Part shown: positions 11,935-20,414 of the stretch, in pieces
Numbering within the stretch: the first letter of the stretch is position 1
How the letters are laid out: every line of letters begins with the position of its first letter
NCBI GenBank assembly: GCA_902545945.1
Contig: CACCID010000003.1
Span: 1 to 64,000 of the forward strand
DNA length: 64,000 nt
DNA from: an uncultured Pelagibacteraceae bacterium
GTDB lineage: Bacteria; Pseudomonadota; Alphaproteobacteria; Pelagibacterales; Pelagibacteraceae
Direction: 5' to 3'
Translations under genes and position numbers: made by a program
Notes under the pieces: model-generated
Seen by the model: the letters and a program-made list of their open reading frames with translations, nothing else
Databases searched by the model: none
What the model was told of the DNA's origin: nothing

Positions 11935-13722
11935 ATGAAATATCCAAAAGAATATCTTGATGAAATAAAATTAAGATTAAAAGTTTCTCAAGTTGTGGGA
12001 AAAACAGTTCAATTAAAAAAAAGAGGAAAAGAATTTATTGGACTTTCACCCTTTAAAAACGAAAAAAGCCCCTCATTTACTGTTAATGATGAAAAGGAAT
12101 TTTATCATTGTTTTAGCAGTGGTGAACATGGAAATATTTTTGATTTTTTAATGAAGACTAAATCGATTGGATTTGGAGAGGCCGTAAGGTCTTTAGCAGC
12201 TGAAGCGGGAATGCAGCCTTATAGATTTTCTAATTTTGATCAAAAAAAAGATAAAAGATTTCAAACTTACAAAAGTATTTTCAAGGATTATTCAAATTAT
12301 TTTCACCAACAATTATTTGATCCAAATAATAAACAAGCGCTAGAATATTTTTTAAAAAGAAATTTAAAGAAAAATATAATCGAAGAATTTCAATTGGGAT
12401 ATGTGCCTTGGCAAAATAACTTTTATGAGGAGCTATTAAAGAAATATTCCGAAGAAGAAATTAATTTAACTGGTCTTTATTATAAAAATGATAAAACTGG
12501 GAAATTTATAGATAGATTTAATTCAAGAGTAACATTCCCTGTTAATAACATAATCGGTGATACAGTTGCCTTTGGTGGAAGAATTATTCGTGAAACTAAA
12601 TTAGCTAAATATATAAATTCACCAGAAACGGAATTTTATAAAAAAGGAAACATGATTTTTAATTTAGATAAAGCAAAAGAAACAAGATCAGAAACAGATG
12701 AAGTTTTAATTGTAGAAGGTTATATGGATGTTGTAAGTGTTTACTCATCTGGAGTAAAAAATGTGATAGCAAACTCAGGTACTGCACTTACAGAAAGACA
12801 AATAAGTCTGATATGGAAATTTTTTTCAAATCCTATCATTTGCTTAGATGGTGATGAAAGTGGGCAAAAAGCTGCTTTAAGAATAGCAGAAAAGTTATTT
12901 CCATTAATTAATGAAAAAAACAAAATTTATTTTTCTATTATGCCTGATGGAGCTGATCCAGATGATTATATTAAACAGAAAGGTAAGCACGGATTATTAA
13001 ATTTATTAAAAAAGAAAGAAATAATTCAATCTTTTATTTGGAATTACCACCTAAGCAGAATAGATCAGAATAATCCTTATGAAATTTCAAAATTTGAAAA
13101 AGAAATTAAAAGTTTGTCATATTCCATACAGGATGAAACACTTAAAAAATATGTTTTAGAGGATTTTCTAGAAAAAATTAAAAGATTAACTCCTATACAA
13201 TCATCAAGGAAAGATTATAAATATATTCCATATAAAAAGAAAAAAGATTATCAAATTCTTAAAGAAACAAAGCTTTTACATCAAAAAAAAAAGAATTTAT
13301 CTAAAATTCAAATTATTGAATTTTCAATTTTATATTTAATTATAAACTATCATAGTGCAGCTACAAAAAAAGTAGAAGATTTATCTACACTCGACTTTTT
13401 AGCTGAAAAAAATCAGAGTTTAAAAAATGATATTATCAACTCTATTTCAGAAGGAAGTGACTCAGATACAATTTACTCAAAGATAAAAAATGATCATGCT
13501 AAAATTGTTAATGAAATAAATGAAAATTCTAATATTCAGATAATAGTTAAAAATAAAACTGAAGAAGAAATTGAAGATCTTCTACATGAGCTAATTGATG
13601 ACCATCAAGAACAAAATAATTTAAAGAAAATTGAATCTTTGGAGAACAAATTGATTAATAATTTAGATGAAAACTCATATTCAGAACTTATAAAGCTTAA
13701 AAGTCAATTAAATAGGGACTAA
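11935..13722 (+). CDS. dnaG: DNA primase
   Basis: A 595-residue primase making RNA primers at the replication fork. N-terminal CHC2-type domain (residues 1-100), catalytic TOPRIM core with EGYMDVVSVY (about 260) and DGDESGQKAA (about 304), then a helical C-terminal region for DnaB binding. Length is normal. The zinc site is not: the usual CPFH reads SPFK (Ser38, Lys41) and the usual HCFGCG reads HCFSSG (Cys59, Ser62), so only one of four ligands remains. It follows YqeY with no gap and precedes rpoD by 52 bp. Confidence 0.95.
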   Translation: MKYPKEYLDEIKLRLKVSQVVGKTVQLKKRGKEFIGLSPFKNEKSPSFTVNDEKEFYHCFSSGEHGNIFDFLMKTKSIGFGEAVRSLAAEAGMQPYRFSNFDQKKDKRFQTYKSIFKDYSNYFHQQLFDPNNKQALEYFLKRNLKKNIIEEFQLGYVPWQNNFYEELLKKYSEEEINLTGLYYKNDKTGKFIDRFNSRVTFPVNNIIGDTVAFGGRIIRETKLAKYINSPETEFYKKGNMIFNLDKAKETRSETDEVLIVEGYMDVVSVYSSGVKNVIANSGTALTERQISLIWKFFSNPIICLDGDESGQKAALRIAEKLFPLINEKNKIYFSIMPDGADPDDYIKQKGKHGLLNLLKKKEIIQSFIWNYHLSRIDQNNPYEISKFEKEIKSLSYSIQDETLKKYVLEDFLEKIKRLTPIQSSRKDYKYIPYKKKKDYQILKETKLLHQKKKNLSKIQIIEFSILYLIINYHSAATKKVEDLSTLDFLAEKNQSLKNDIINSISEGSDSDTIYSKIKNDHAKIVNEINENSNIQIIVKNKTEEEIEDLLHELIDDHQEQNNLKKIESLENKLINNLDENSYSELIKLKSQLNRD

Positions 13723-13774
13723 AAAAGTATAGATTTTTAATTTTCAGGCACTATATATATTTCATTATCCTAAT

Positions 13775-15643
13775 ATGGCTGAAAAACTCATAACTAAATC
13801 GTTTGAAAGACTTCTTGATAAAGGGAAACACAGAGGGTTTATAACTTTTGAGGAGCTCGGAAAATCTTTAGGTAAAAGAAACAGTACTCACGAAAATTTA
13901 GAACGCGCTTTTATAATACTTGTAGATGAAAAAATAACACTTGTAGAAAAAAAATCTGAATATCAATCAAACAAAAAAAAAGAACAAGTAAACCAAGCTG
14001 AGGAAAAAACCACTGATAAAAGTGATGATCCGATTAGAATGTACCTTAGAGAGATGGGTGGTGTGGAACTTCTTTCAAGAGAAGGTGAGATAGCTATTGC
14101 AAAAAGAATAGAGGCTGGGAAAGACGTTATGATTAATGCTTTAACCCAAAGCCCGATTGTTGGAAAAAAAATATCGGAATGGAAAGAGCAAATTGAAGGT
14201 CAACAAATGTTGGTAAGAGACATAATAGATATTGATTCTACATATGAGGATTTCGAAGCTTTAGATGAAGACGATGATTTAAAAGATAAGAAATTAAAAC
14301 AAAAAAAGGATAAGGATAAAGTTAAGGCCGATCAATTAGATAAAAAAGATGAAGGACCTAATAATGACGATGACGAGTTTAACGTCTCGCTTGCTAAAAT
14401 GGAGGAAGAAATTAAACCTAAAATTATTAATATTTTAGACTCGTTGAACAAAAATTATTTAAAATTACAAAAATATCAAATTGAAAAACTAGAATGTTTG
14501 CTAGCTTCAAAAGAGCTTTCTGTATCAAAAAATAAAAATTTTAAAAAAATTCAAGAAATCCTAGTGGATAATTTTAAAAATTTGCAATTAGCACCACATG
14601 TAGTCGAAGAGTTGGTCCAATCACATTATAAAGAAAACAAGAAAATTGTTTCACTTGAAGGTGTTCTTTTAAGATTAGCAATGGATAACAAAATATCTAG
14701 AGAAGAATTTTTAAAATATTACGTAGGAAATGAAGTTAACCCGAAATTTGAGTCCTTCCTTAAAGAAAACCCAGCTTGGAAAGCTTTTTTTAAAAAGTAT
14801 AAAAAAGATTTTACTGAAATTAAAGATAGATTAGTAGAGTTTAGTAAAAAGATTGGTCTTTCAGTTGGAGAATTTAAAAAGTTAGTAAGTAGAATCCAAA
14901 AAGGAGAAAGAGAGTCCAGAATAGCTAAAAAGGAAATGGTTGAAGCTAATTTAAGATTAGTAATTTCTATTGCAAAAAAGTATACGAATAGAGGACTACA
15001 ATTTCTAGACCTTATACAAGAGGGCAATATAGGTTTAATGAAAGCAGTTGATAAATTTGAATATAGAAGGGGTTACAAATTTTCAACTTATGCAACTTGG
15101 TGGATCAGACAAGCAATAACTCGATCTATAGCAGACCAGGCCAGAACAATTAGAATTCCAGTTCATATGATCGAAACTATTAATAAAATTGTAAGAACAC
15201 AGAGACAAATAATGAGTGAGTTTGGAAGAGAACCAACGCCCGAAGAGCTTGCAAAAAAACTAGCAATGCCACTTGAAAAAGTACGAAAGGTATTAAAAAT
15301 TGCAAAAGAACCTGTTTCACTTGAAACACCCGTTGGCGATGAAGAGGACAGCAGCTTAGGAGATTTCATCGAAGATAAAAATGCATTACAACCTCTTGAT
15401 ACGGCGATACAATCAAACTTAAGTGAGTCAACTACAAAAATTTTGGCATCTTTAACTCCTAGGGAAGAAAGAGTTTTAAGAATGAGATTTGGAATAGGAA
15501 TGAATACGGACCATACCCTAGAAGAAGTTGGTTTACAATTTTCAGTTACAAGAGAGAGAATTAGACAAATAGAAGCTAAAGCGTTAAGAAAACTTAAACA
15601 TCCAAGTAGATCTAAACAATTAAAAAGTTTCTTAGAAAAATAA
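13775..15643 (+). CDS. rpoD: RNA polymerase primary sigma factor (sigma70)
   Basis: A 622-residue housekeeping sigma factor. Visible: N-terminal region 1.1-like segment, region 1.2 [30 protein letters not shown], a lysine/aspartate-rich acidic insert (about residues 165-205) within the non-conserved region, region 2 ([56 protein letters not shown]) recognising -10 boxes, region 3, and region 4.2 ([19 protein letters not shown]) recognising -35 boxes. Full length. It lies downstream of dnaG and directly upstream of a CAU tRNA. Confidence 0.98.
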   Translation: MAEKLITKSFERLLDKGKHRGFITFEELGKSLGKRNSTHENLERAFIILVDEKITLVEKKSEYQSNKKKEQVNQAEEKTTDKSDDPIRMYLREMGGVELLSREGEIAIAKRIEAGKDVMINALTQSPIVGKKISEWKEQIEGQQMLVRDIIDIDSTYEDFEALDEDDDLKDKKLKQKKDKDKVKADQLDKKDEGPNNDDDEFNVSLAKMEEEIKPKIINILDSLNKNYLKLQKYQIEKLECLLASKELSVSKNKNFKKIQEILVDNFKNLQLAPHVVEELVQSHYKENKKIVSLEGVLLRLAMDNKISREEFLKYYVGNEVNPKFESFLKENPAWKAFFKKYKKDFTEIKDRLVEFSKKIGLSVGEFKKLVSRIQKGERESRIAKKEMVEANLRLVISIAKKYTNRGLQFLDLIQEGNIGLMKAVDKFEYRRGYKFSTYATWWIRQAITRSIADQARTIRIPVHMIETINKIVRTQRQIMSEFGREPTPEELAKKLAMPLEKVRKVLKIAKEPVSLETPVGDEEDSSLGDFIEDKNALQPLDTAIQSNLSESTTKILASLTPREERVLRMRFGIGMNTDHTLEEVGLQFSVTRERIRQIEAKALRKLKHPSRSKQLKSFLEK

Positions 15644-15669
15644 CTTTTTGTGATATATATTATACTAGT

Positions 15670-15746
15670 GGGCCTGTAGCTCAGTTGGTTAGAGCAGTAC
15701 ACTCATAATGTATTGGTCCCAGGTTCGAGTCCTGGCGGGCCCACCA
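15670..15746 (+). tRNA. tRNA with CAU anticodon, probably tRNA-Ile2
   Basis: A 77-nt cloverleaf. Acceptor GGGCCTG pairs with CGGGCCC (one U-G), D arm GCTC...GAGC, anticodon stem GTACA/TGTAT around loop CTCATAA (anticodon CAT), T arm CCAGG-TTCGAGT-CCTGG, discriminator A, and encoded CCA. CAT could be Met or lysidine-modified Ile2. The acceptor GGGCCTG and the TTGGTC variable region resemble tRNA-Ile isoacceptors more than elongator tRNA-Met, so Ile2 is preferred. It sits 26 nt after rpoD. Confidence 0.9.
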
Positions 15747-15748
15747 GT

Positions 15749-16348
15749 TTAGTTATTAACAAATTCGTTAAGTTTAGAAATTAATATATTAATGTCATTA
15801 TTATTTGAACTTAGAATTGAGGCAAACTCTTCTTTCTGAGTCCTTGCTAAACTTAATCCCTCTACAATCAAATCTCTTATCAAAGGTTTATCAGGGTTTT
15901 GAGTAAAAACTCTCCAATCTATTTTAATTTCTGGACTATCATCTTCAGGTATTACTTTAGAATTTACTATTGTGTAATTTGAACTTTTTTTATTCTCGCC
16001 CAAAATTTCAAATTTGCTAGATGAATACTCCGTTAACCTTGAAGTAAGACTTTTCAAAAAATATTTTTCAAAAGTTTCTTGATAATTTTTAATATCACTT
16101 TGACTTGCCGATTTTCTAAGTTCTCCCAATGTGTAAAGTCCAAGAGCATTTATATCTACATTGTCGATAGCAATTTTTTCAATTAATAATGCTTTTTGAT
16201 CTTTACTTAAGTTTTTGTCAGAAAGGTAACTAATCGCTTCATTAACTAGCTCATTTATAAAATCTTTTGGATTAGAACTATATGAAAAAATAGGAGATCC
16301 CTTGAGTAAAAAAATAATTGTAAATAAATAAATAACTAATTTTTTCAT
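15749..16348 (-). CDS. mlaC: MlaC-family phospholipid-binding ABC transport protein
   Basis: A 199-residue periplasmic protein with an N-terminal signal peptide (residues 1-22, hydrophobic, ending near SPIFSYS). It has the MlaC/Ttg2D pattern: FINELVNEAI..., a DNVDINALGLYTLGELRK segment, YQETFEKYFLKSLTSRLTEYS, and a C-terminal VDWRV-like KIDWRVF followed by IRDLIVEGLSLARTQKEEFASIL. The family shuttles phospholipids between outer-membrane MlaA and the inner-membrane MlaFEDB complex. It lies 5 nt downstream of mlaA, so the two are co-transcribed. The rest of the transporter is not in this window. Confidence 0.93.
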   Translation of the reverse strand: MKKLVIYLFTIIFLLKGSPIFSYSSNPKDFINELVNEAISYLSDKNLSKDQKALLIEKIAIDNVDINALGLYTLGELRKSASQSDIKNYQETFEKYFLKSLTSRLTEYSSSKFEILGENKKSSNYTIVNSKVIPEDDSPEIKIDWRVFTQNPDKPLIRDLIVEGLSLARTQKEEFASILSSNNNDINILISKLNEFVNN

Positions 16349-16353
16349 TTAAT

Positions 16354-17100
16354 TTAGTTATCTAAGCTTCCCCATTCATCTTCATCTATAATAGAGTTTT
16401 TAATTTTATTTTCTCTATCTTGTAAATAGATACTTTTTAGCGCAGAATATAAGTCGATAGAATTTTTTTCTAAACTTTCAAAATTTTTATCGTTATCAGC
16501 TCTAAAATCTATTGCGGTAGTCCCTTTAACAGCATAATAATCTAGAGCATTTCCTGATGAGCTTAATAATTCATGTTCACGAATAGTTACGTGTGCAAAA
16601 GGATCTACAAATGTATCTGCAATTAACCCAACAGTATCTCTTACTGTTGTTGGTCCTAATATTGGCAAAACATAATAGCATCCAGTTTCTATTCCATAAG
16701 ACCCTAATGTTTGCCCAACATCTTCCTTATTAGATTTAAATCCCATTTTTTCCGCTGGATTTAAAAAACCTAATATGCCCACAGTAGAATTAATAGCAAA
16801 GCTTCCTATTGAGTGACCAAGCTGTTCAAAGTTTCCTTGTAAAATATTATTTGGAATAGATAGTAATGTGCTCACATTAGAGGTAAAATTGCTTGTACCG
16901 ATTTTTATTGGACTTGGTAATTTGTTGTATCCTTTGGCTAAAGGTTCCAAAATAATGTCGTCAACTACCATATTGAACTTGAAAATTGCTCTGCTTGCAC
17001 CCTCAAAGCACTCACTAGCAGATTTTACATTAGGTGTTTTAAAAACAACAATTAATGCTATCAATATAGTTAAGTGTTTTAAACTTTTCATGGCTTGCAT
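16354..17100 (-). CDS. mlaA: MlaA (VacJ) family outer-membrane lipid-asymmetry protein
   Basis: A 248-residue protein matching VacJ: FEGASRAIFKFNMVVDDIILEPLAKGYNKLPSPIK, FTSNVSTLLSIPNNILQGN, FAINSTVGILGFLNPAEKMG, EDVGQTLGSYGIETGCYYVLPILGPTTVRDTVG and the ending FVDP. MlaA removes mislocalised phospholipids from the outer leaflet and hands them to MlaC. It has a signal peptide, but no clear lipobox cysteine is seen at the cleavage region (VKSASECFEG), unlike the classical lipoprotein form. Translation may start at the ATG three codons in (MKSLKH). It is upstream of mlaC. Confidence 0.93.
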   Translation of the reverse strand: MQAMKSLKHLTILIALIVVFKTPNVKSASECFEGASRAIFKFNMVVDDIILEPLAKGYNKLPSPIKIGTSNFTSNVSTLLSIPNNILQGNFEQLGHSIGSFAINSTVGILGFLNPAEKMGFKSNKEDVGQTLGSYGIETGCYYVLPILGPTTVRDTVGLIADTFVDPFAHVTIREHELLSSSGNALDYYAVKGTTAIDFRADNDKNFESLEKNSIDLYSALKSIYLQDRENKIKNSIIDEDEWGSLDN

Positions 17101-17195
17101 AAGGGCTATATATATATTTTTAACCTATATTCTATATAAAAATTAGCTTAAAAATGTTTAAAAAATGCCTAGATTAAGCTTCATAATAATAATTA

Positions 17196-17894
17196 ATGAA
17201 TAAAATAATGAATTTTTCACCTAATTTTTCAAAGAGAGATAGAAAAATAAAATTTGTAATTATTCACTACACTGGGATGCAATCAGAAATTGAATCCATA
17301 AAACGGTTAATAGATCCTAAATTCAAAGTAAGTTGTCATTATCTAATCAGCAGGAAAGGAAAAATTATTCAAATGGTTAAAGAGAAAAATATAGCCTGGC
17401 ATGCTGGAAAATCAAAATGGAAAAAATTTCAGAACTTAAACGATAATTCTATAGGTATCGAGCTTGTTAATAAGGGGCATAAGTTAGGATATCAAAATTT
17501 TACAAAAAATCAGATAAAAAGCCTTATAAAATTATGTAAAATTATAAAAAAAAAATATAGAATAAAAAAAGAAAATTTCTTAGGCCATTCCGATATTGCT
17601 CCTTTAAGAAAAATTGATCCTGGAGAAAAATTTCCATGGAAAAAGCTTAGTTTACAAGGCTTGGGTGAATGGTATCAAGAAGATCAAAAATTTTTTAGAA
17701 TTAATAAAAAAAAAATAAGAATACTTTTTTTTAAAAATTTAAAAAAAATTGGATACAGGTATTTTAGCGTTAACTTAAGCAGAAAAAGTGATGTAAAAAT
17801 TGTGAGATCTTTTCAAAGACGTTTTTTGCCAAAAAATGTAACAGGTAGAATAGATCAAAAAACCTATAAAATAAGCCATTTTTTAGTTCACTAA
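17196..17894 (+). CDS. N-acetylmuramoyl-L-alanine amidase (Amidase_2 family)
   Basis: A 232-residue zinc amidase that cleaves the MurNAc-L-Ala bond. The Amidase_2 domain shows FVIIHYTGMQSEIESIKRL (first zinc His), CHYLISRKGKI, VKEKNIAWHAGKSKW, NDNSIGIELVNKGH, and FLGHSDIAPLRKIDPGEKFPW (second zinc His with the K-D-P-G-x-x-FPW hallmark). The C-terminal 60 residues look like a small peptidoglycan-binding repeat (VKIVRSFQRRFLP...GRIDQKTY). No signal peptide is evident, so a cytoplasmic AmpD-like recycling role or non-classical export are both possible. It is closest to the AmiD/AmpD group. Confidence 0.9.
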   Translation: MNKIMNFSPNFSKRDRKIKFVIIHYTGMQSEIESIKRLIDPKFKVSCHYLISRKGKIIQMVKEKNIAWHAGKSKWKKFQNLNDNSIGIELVNKGHKLGYQNFTKNQIKSLIKLCKIIKKKYRIKKENFLGHSDIAPLRKIDPGEKFPWKKLSLQGLGEWYQEDQKFFRINKKKIRILFFKNLKKIGYRYFSVNLSRKSDVKIVRSFQRRFLPKNVTGRIDQKTYKISHFLVH

Positions 17895-17935
17895 CCCGTA
17901 TCACCTTGATTTATTCAAATAAATTAAATAAAAGG

Positions 17936-18297
17936 TTTTGCCAGATAATTGGACTGTCGCTATCAACAATTTGATAGAGGAAAGTCCGGGCTCCATAAAG
18001 ACACAGTGCCAGTTAATGACTGGCGAAGGTGACTTCAGGGATAGTGCCACAGAAATTAAACCGCCTTATCAAGGCAAGGGTGAAACGGCGAGGTAAGAGC
18101 TCACCGGTTTTTTGGTAACAAAAAACGCACGGCAAACCCCACTGGGAGCAAGGTTAAATAGAGAAGACGATGTGGAAACACAAAAAACAGTCTTTAGTTG
18201 GTCTTCTGGGTTAACCGCTTGAGCTTAAATGTGAATTTAAGCCTAGATAAATGACATCTTTAATGACAGAACCCGGCTTACAGATTATCTGGCAAAA
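17936..18297 (+). ncRNA. rnpB: RNase P RNA (class A)
   Basis: The catalytic RNA of RNase P, which trims tRNA 5' leaders. Landmarks in order: P1 5' strand TTTTGCCAGATAAT pairing with the 3' end ATTATCTGGCAAAA; the conserved GAGGAAAGTCCGGGCTCC block; CACAGTGCC; GGGTGAAACGGCGAGGTAAGAGCTCACC; and GCAAACCCCACTGGGAGCAAGG with the later GACAGAACCCGGCTTA. It is about 362 nt, bounded by the P1 pairing. It lies between the amidase gene and the mraZ promoter. Confidence 0.96.
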
Positions 18298-18345
18298 TCC
18301 TAAAATAATGTTCCACTTTTGTGCTTTTGAGTAAATATAAATATA

Positions 18346-18373
18346 TTGACTAAATTTTAAAAACCCATACTAT
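18346..18373 (+). promoter_or_regulatory. Sigma70-like promoter of mraZ/dcw cluster
   Basis: TTGACT (18346-18351), a 16-nt spacer and TACTAT (18368-18373) form a good -35/-10 pair about 65 nt upstream of the mraZ ATG. No other promoter of this quality was noticed before ftsZ, so it is the likely entry point for the dcw run. Confidence 0.65.
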
Positions 18374-18387
18374 CCCAATTAATCCCA
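18363..18387 (-). promoter_or_regulatory. MraZ operator: three TGGGN boxes
   Basis: On the minus strand the sequence reads TGGGA-TTAAT-TGGGA-TAGTA-TGGGT: three TGGGN boxes separated by exactly 5 nt, the published MraZ-binding arrangement in Enterobacteria. The boxes cover the -10 hexamer and the expected start site of the mraZ promoter, so bound MraZ should block transcription of its own cluster. Their orientation is opposite to the gene. Confidence 0.8.
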
Positions 18388-18438
18388 TAATGGAGGGTAA
18401 ATTGAAAATTATAAATATTAATAGGTTTTTATATAAAA

Positions 18439-18900
18439 ATGTTTTTATCAAGTTACGAGAACAAAATAGACAAGAAAGGGCGTGTTTCCGTGCCAGCATC
18501 ATTTAGATCTCATCTAAGTTCTATGGGTTATAACGGTTTTATAAGTTATCCTTCTTTTAATCATGTAGCGTTAGAAGCATGTTCACAAGATAGAATTGAA
18601 AAATTGTCAAATACAATTGACACTCTTAATCCCTTTGAGGAAAAAAGAGATTTTTTTGCCACCTCAATATTATCAGAAAGTGAAAATTTACAATTTGATA
18701 CTGAAGGCAGAGTTTCTTTAACTGATAAACTTCTGACACATGCCAATATAAAGAATAATGTTTTATTTGTTGGACTCGGCAAGACTTTTCAAATTTGGGA
18801 ACCAAAAAACTTTGAAAAATTTAAAATTGTTGCAAGAAAAAAAGCATTTCAAAATAGATCTAATCTTAAATGGGAAAACAAACAAATAGGAGAAATATAA
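18439..18900 (+). CDS. mraZ: Transcriptional regulator MraZ
   Basis: A 153-residue AbrB-like DNA-binding protein that controls the dcw cluster. Two SpoVT/AbrB-type repeats are visible: SSYENKIDKKGRVSVPASFRSHL at the start and LQFDTEGRVSLTDKLLTHANIKNNVLFVGLG in the second half, both with the DxxGRVxxP/L signature. First gene of the dcw run, with a matching operator just upstream. Its TAA overlaps the ftsZ ATG (TAATG). Confidence 0.95.
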   Translation: MFLSSYENKIDKKGRVSVPASFRSHLSSMGYNGFISYPSFNHVALEACSQDRIEKLSNTIDTLNPFEEKRDFFATSILSESENLQFDTEGRVSLTDKLLTHANIKNNVLFVGLGKTFQIWEPKNFEKFKIVARKKAFQNRSNLKWENKQIGEI

Positions 18901-20396
18901 TGAGCATAAATGTTGGAGGTGGAGAATTAAAAGAACTGAAACCAAGAATTCTAGTCTTAGGAGTTGGTGGAGCAGGGGGAAACGCTATTAATGCTATGAT
19001 CGATGCAGGAATGGAAGGAGTTGAATTTGTTGCAGTAAACACAGATGCTCAAGATTTAAAAATGAGCAAGGCTCATGCAAAAATTCAAATTGGTATGAAC
19101 TTAACTAAAGGACTTGGAGCAGGAGCTAAACATGACATTGGCCAAGCTGCAGCAGATGAGTCTTTAAATGAAATCATGAGTTATATGCAAGGTGCTAATA
19201 TGGTATTTATTACATCGGGCATGGGTGGAGGAACAGGAACTGGAGCTTCACATGTAATAGCGAAAGCAGCTAGAGAATTAAATATTTTGACTGTAGGTGT
19301 TACTACCTTACCATTTTCTTATGAAGGACCTAAGAGAATGAGAAGCGCGGTTATGGGATTAGAACAATTTAAAAAACATTTAGATACAGTAATTGTTGTG
19401 CCTAATCAAAATCTTTTCAAAATTGCTAGTGAGACTACTACATTTGAAGAGTCATTTAATTTATCTAACAATGTTTTAAAACATGGAGTGCAAAGTGTAA
19501 CTGATTTAATGGTCAGACCCGGGATGATAAATCTTGATTTTGCTGATGTTGAAACTGTTATGAGTTCAAAGGGTAAAGCAATGATGGGAACAGGTGAAGC
19601 AGAGGGAGAAAATAGAGCAATGTCCGCTACTGAAATGGCTCTCAACAACCCACTTATTGATGAATATTCTCTTCAAGGAGCTAAAGGATTACTAATAAAT
19701 ATTACAGGGGGAAATGATCTTAAATTATTCGAAGTAGATCAGTCTGTAAATAAAATAAGAGCAGAAGTAGACCCTGAAGCCGAGATAATTTTTGGCGCAA
19801 TAAAAGATGAAAATATGACAGGGAAAATAAGGGTATCTATAGTTGCTACTGCTTTAGATGGCCATAAAGTTGAAAATAAAACAGTTCTTAATATGGTATC
19901 AAGAATTCAAAATAGAAATAATGGTTATTCTGAAAATTTATTTTCACATAATCAAAGAATCGATAACAGTGCACTAAATTCCATAGACGGAGCAACAGCT
20001 TTAAAACTTGATGAAAGTTTCGAAATCAAAAATGAAACACAAAATAATATGATCAATGAAAAATCTAAAGATTTAAATGATCAAAATTTGATAGAACCAT
20101 CAAGTATAAATAATCACATGAGTGATGCATCTTCTAGCATTTCAATCGAGAGCGCCTCATATTTTGAAAATAATGATCTAGAGGAAAATGGAATTAAGAA
20201 TGCGGTGATTGAAGATAGTAATGAGGAAGAACATATTCCAAAATTATTTTCTGAGGAACAAGACCATGACACAGACGAATTAAGAGGAACGGAAGAACCT
20301 ATTTATAATAAGTCAGATCAGTTATTCAAGCACGAAATAAATAATGAAGACGACGATTTTGAAATTCCTGCTTTTTTGAGGAAACAAAAATTTTAA
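18900..20396 (+). CDS. ftsZ: Cell division GTPase FtsZ
   Basis: A tubulin-like GTPase that forms the Z ring. The core contains GVGGAGGNAINAM, NTDAQDL, the tubulin signature GMGGGTGTGA, the T7-region NLDFADV, and GAKGLLINITGG. A long, acidic linker rich in Asn/Glu follows (about residues 330-480), ending in the conserved tail EIPAFLRKQKF that binds FtsA/ZipA-type partners. The start is chosen at ATG 18900 because AGGAGA (18888-18893) sits 6 nt upstream and the ATG overlaps the mraZ stop; a 10-codon upstream extension inside mraZ is less likely. Its position directly after mraZ, not after ftsA, is unusual. Confidence 0.97.
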   Translation: MSINVGGGELKELKPRILVLGVGGAGGNAINAMIDAGMEGVEFVAVNTDAQDLKMSKAHAKIQIGMNLTKGLGAGAKHDIGQAAADESLNEIMSYMQGANMVFITSGMGGGTGTGASHVIAKAARELNILTVGVTTLPFSYEGPKRMRSAVMGLEQFKKHLDTVIVVPNQNLFKIASETTTFEESFNLSNNVLKHGVQSVTDLMVRPGMINLDFADVETVMSSKGKAMMGTGEAEGENRAMSATEMALNNPLIDEYSLQGAKGLLINITGGNDLKLFEVDQSVNKIRAEVDPEAEIIFGAIKDENMTGKIRVSIVATALDGHKVENKTVLNMVSRIQNRNNGYSENLFSHNQRIDNSALNSIDGATALKLDESFEIKNETQNNMINEKSKDLNDQNLIEPSSINNHMSDASSSISIESASYFENNDLEENGIKNAVIEDSNEEEHIPKLFSEEQDHDTDELRGTEEPIYNKSDQLFKHEINNEDDDFEIPAFLRKQKF

Positions 20397-20414
20397 TGAA
20401 TAAATCATTTGTTA

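Noticed and set aside
15670-15746. Calling the CAU tRNA elongator or initiator Met
   Set aside because: The GGGCCTG acceptor and variable region resemble Ile tRNAs; initiator features (C1-A72 mismatch, GGG/CCC anticodon stem) are absent. Met elongator cannot be fully excluded.
18402-18506. TTG frame with GGAGGG upstream, overlapping the mraZ start, as a leader peptide
   Set aside because: Rare start codon, no conserved content and out of frame with mraZ; the GGAGG may be incidental to the operator region.
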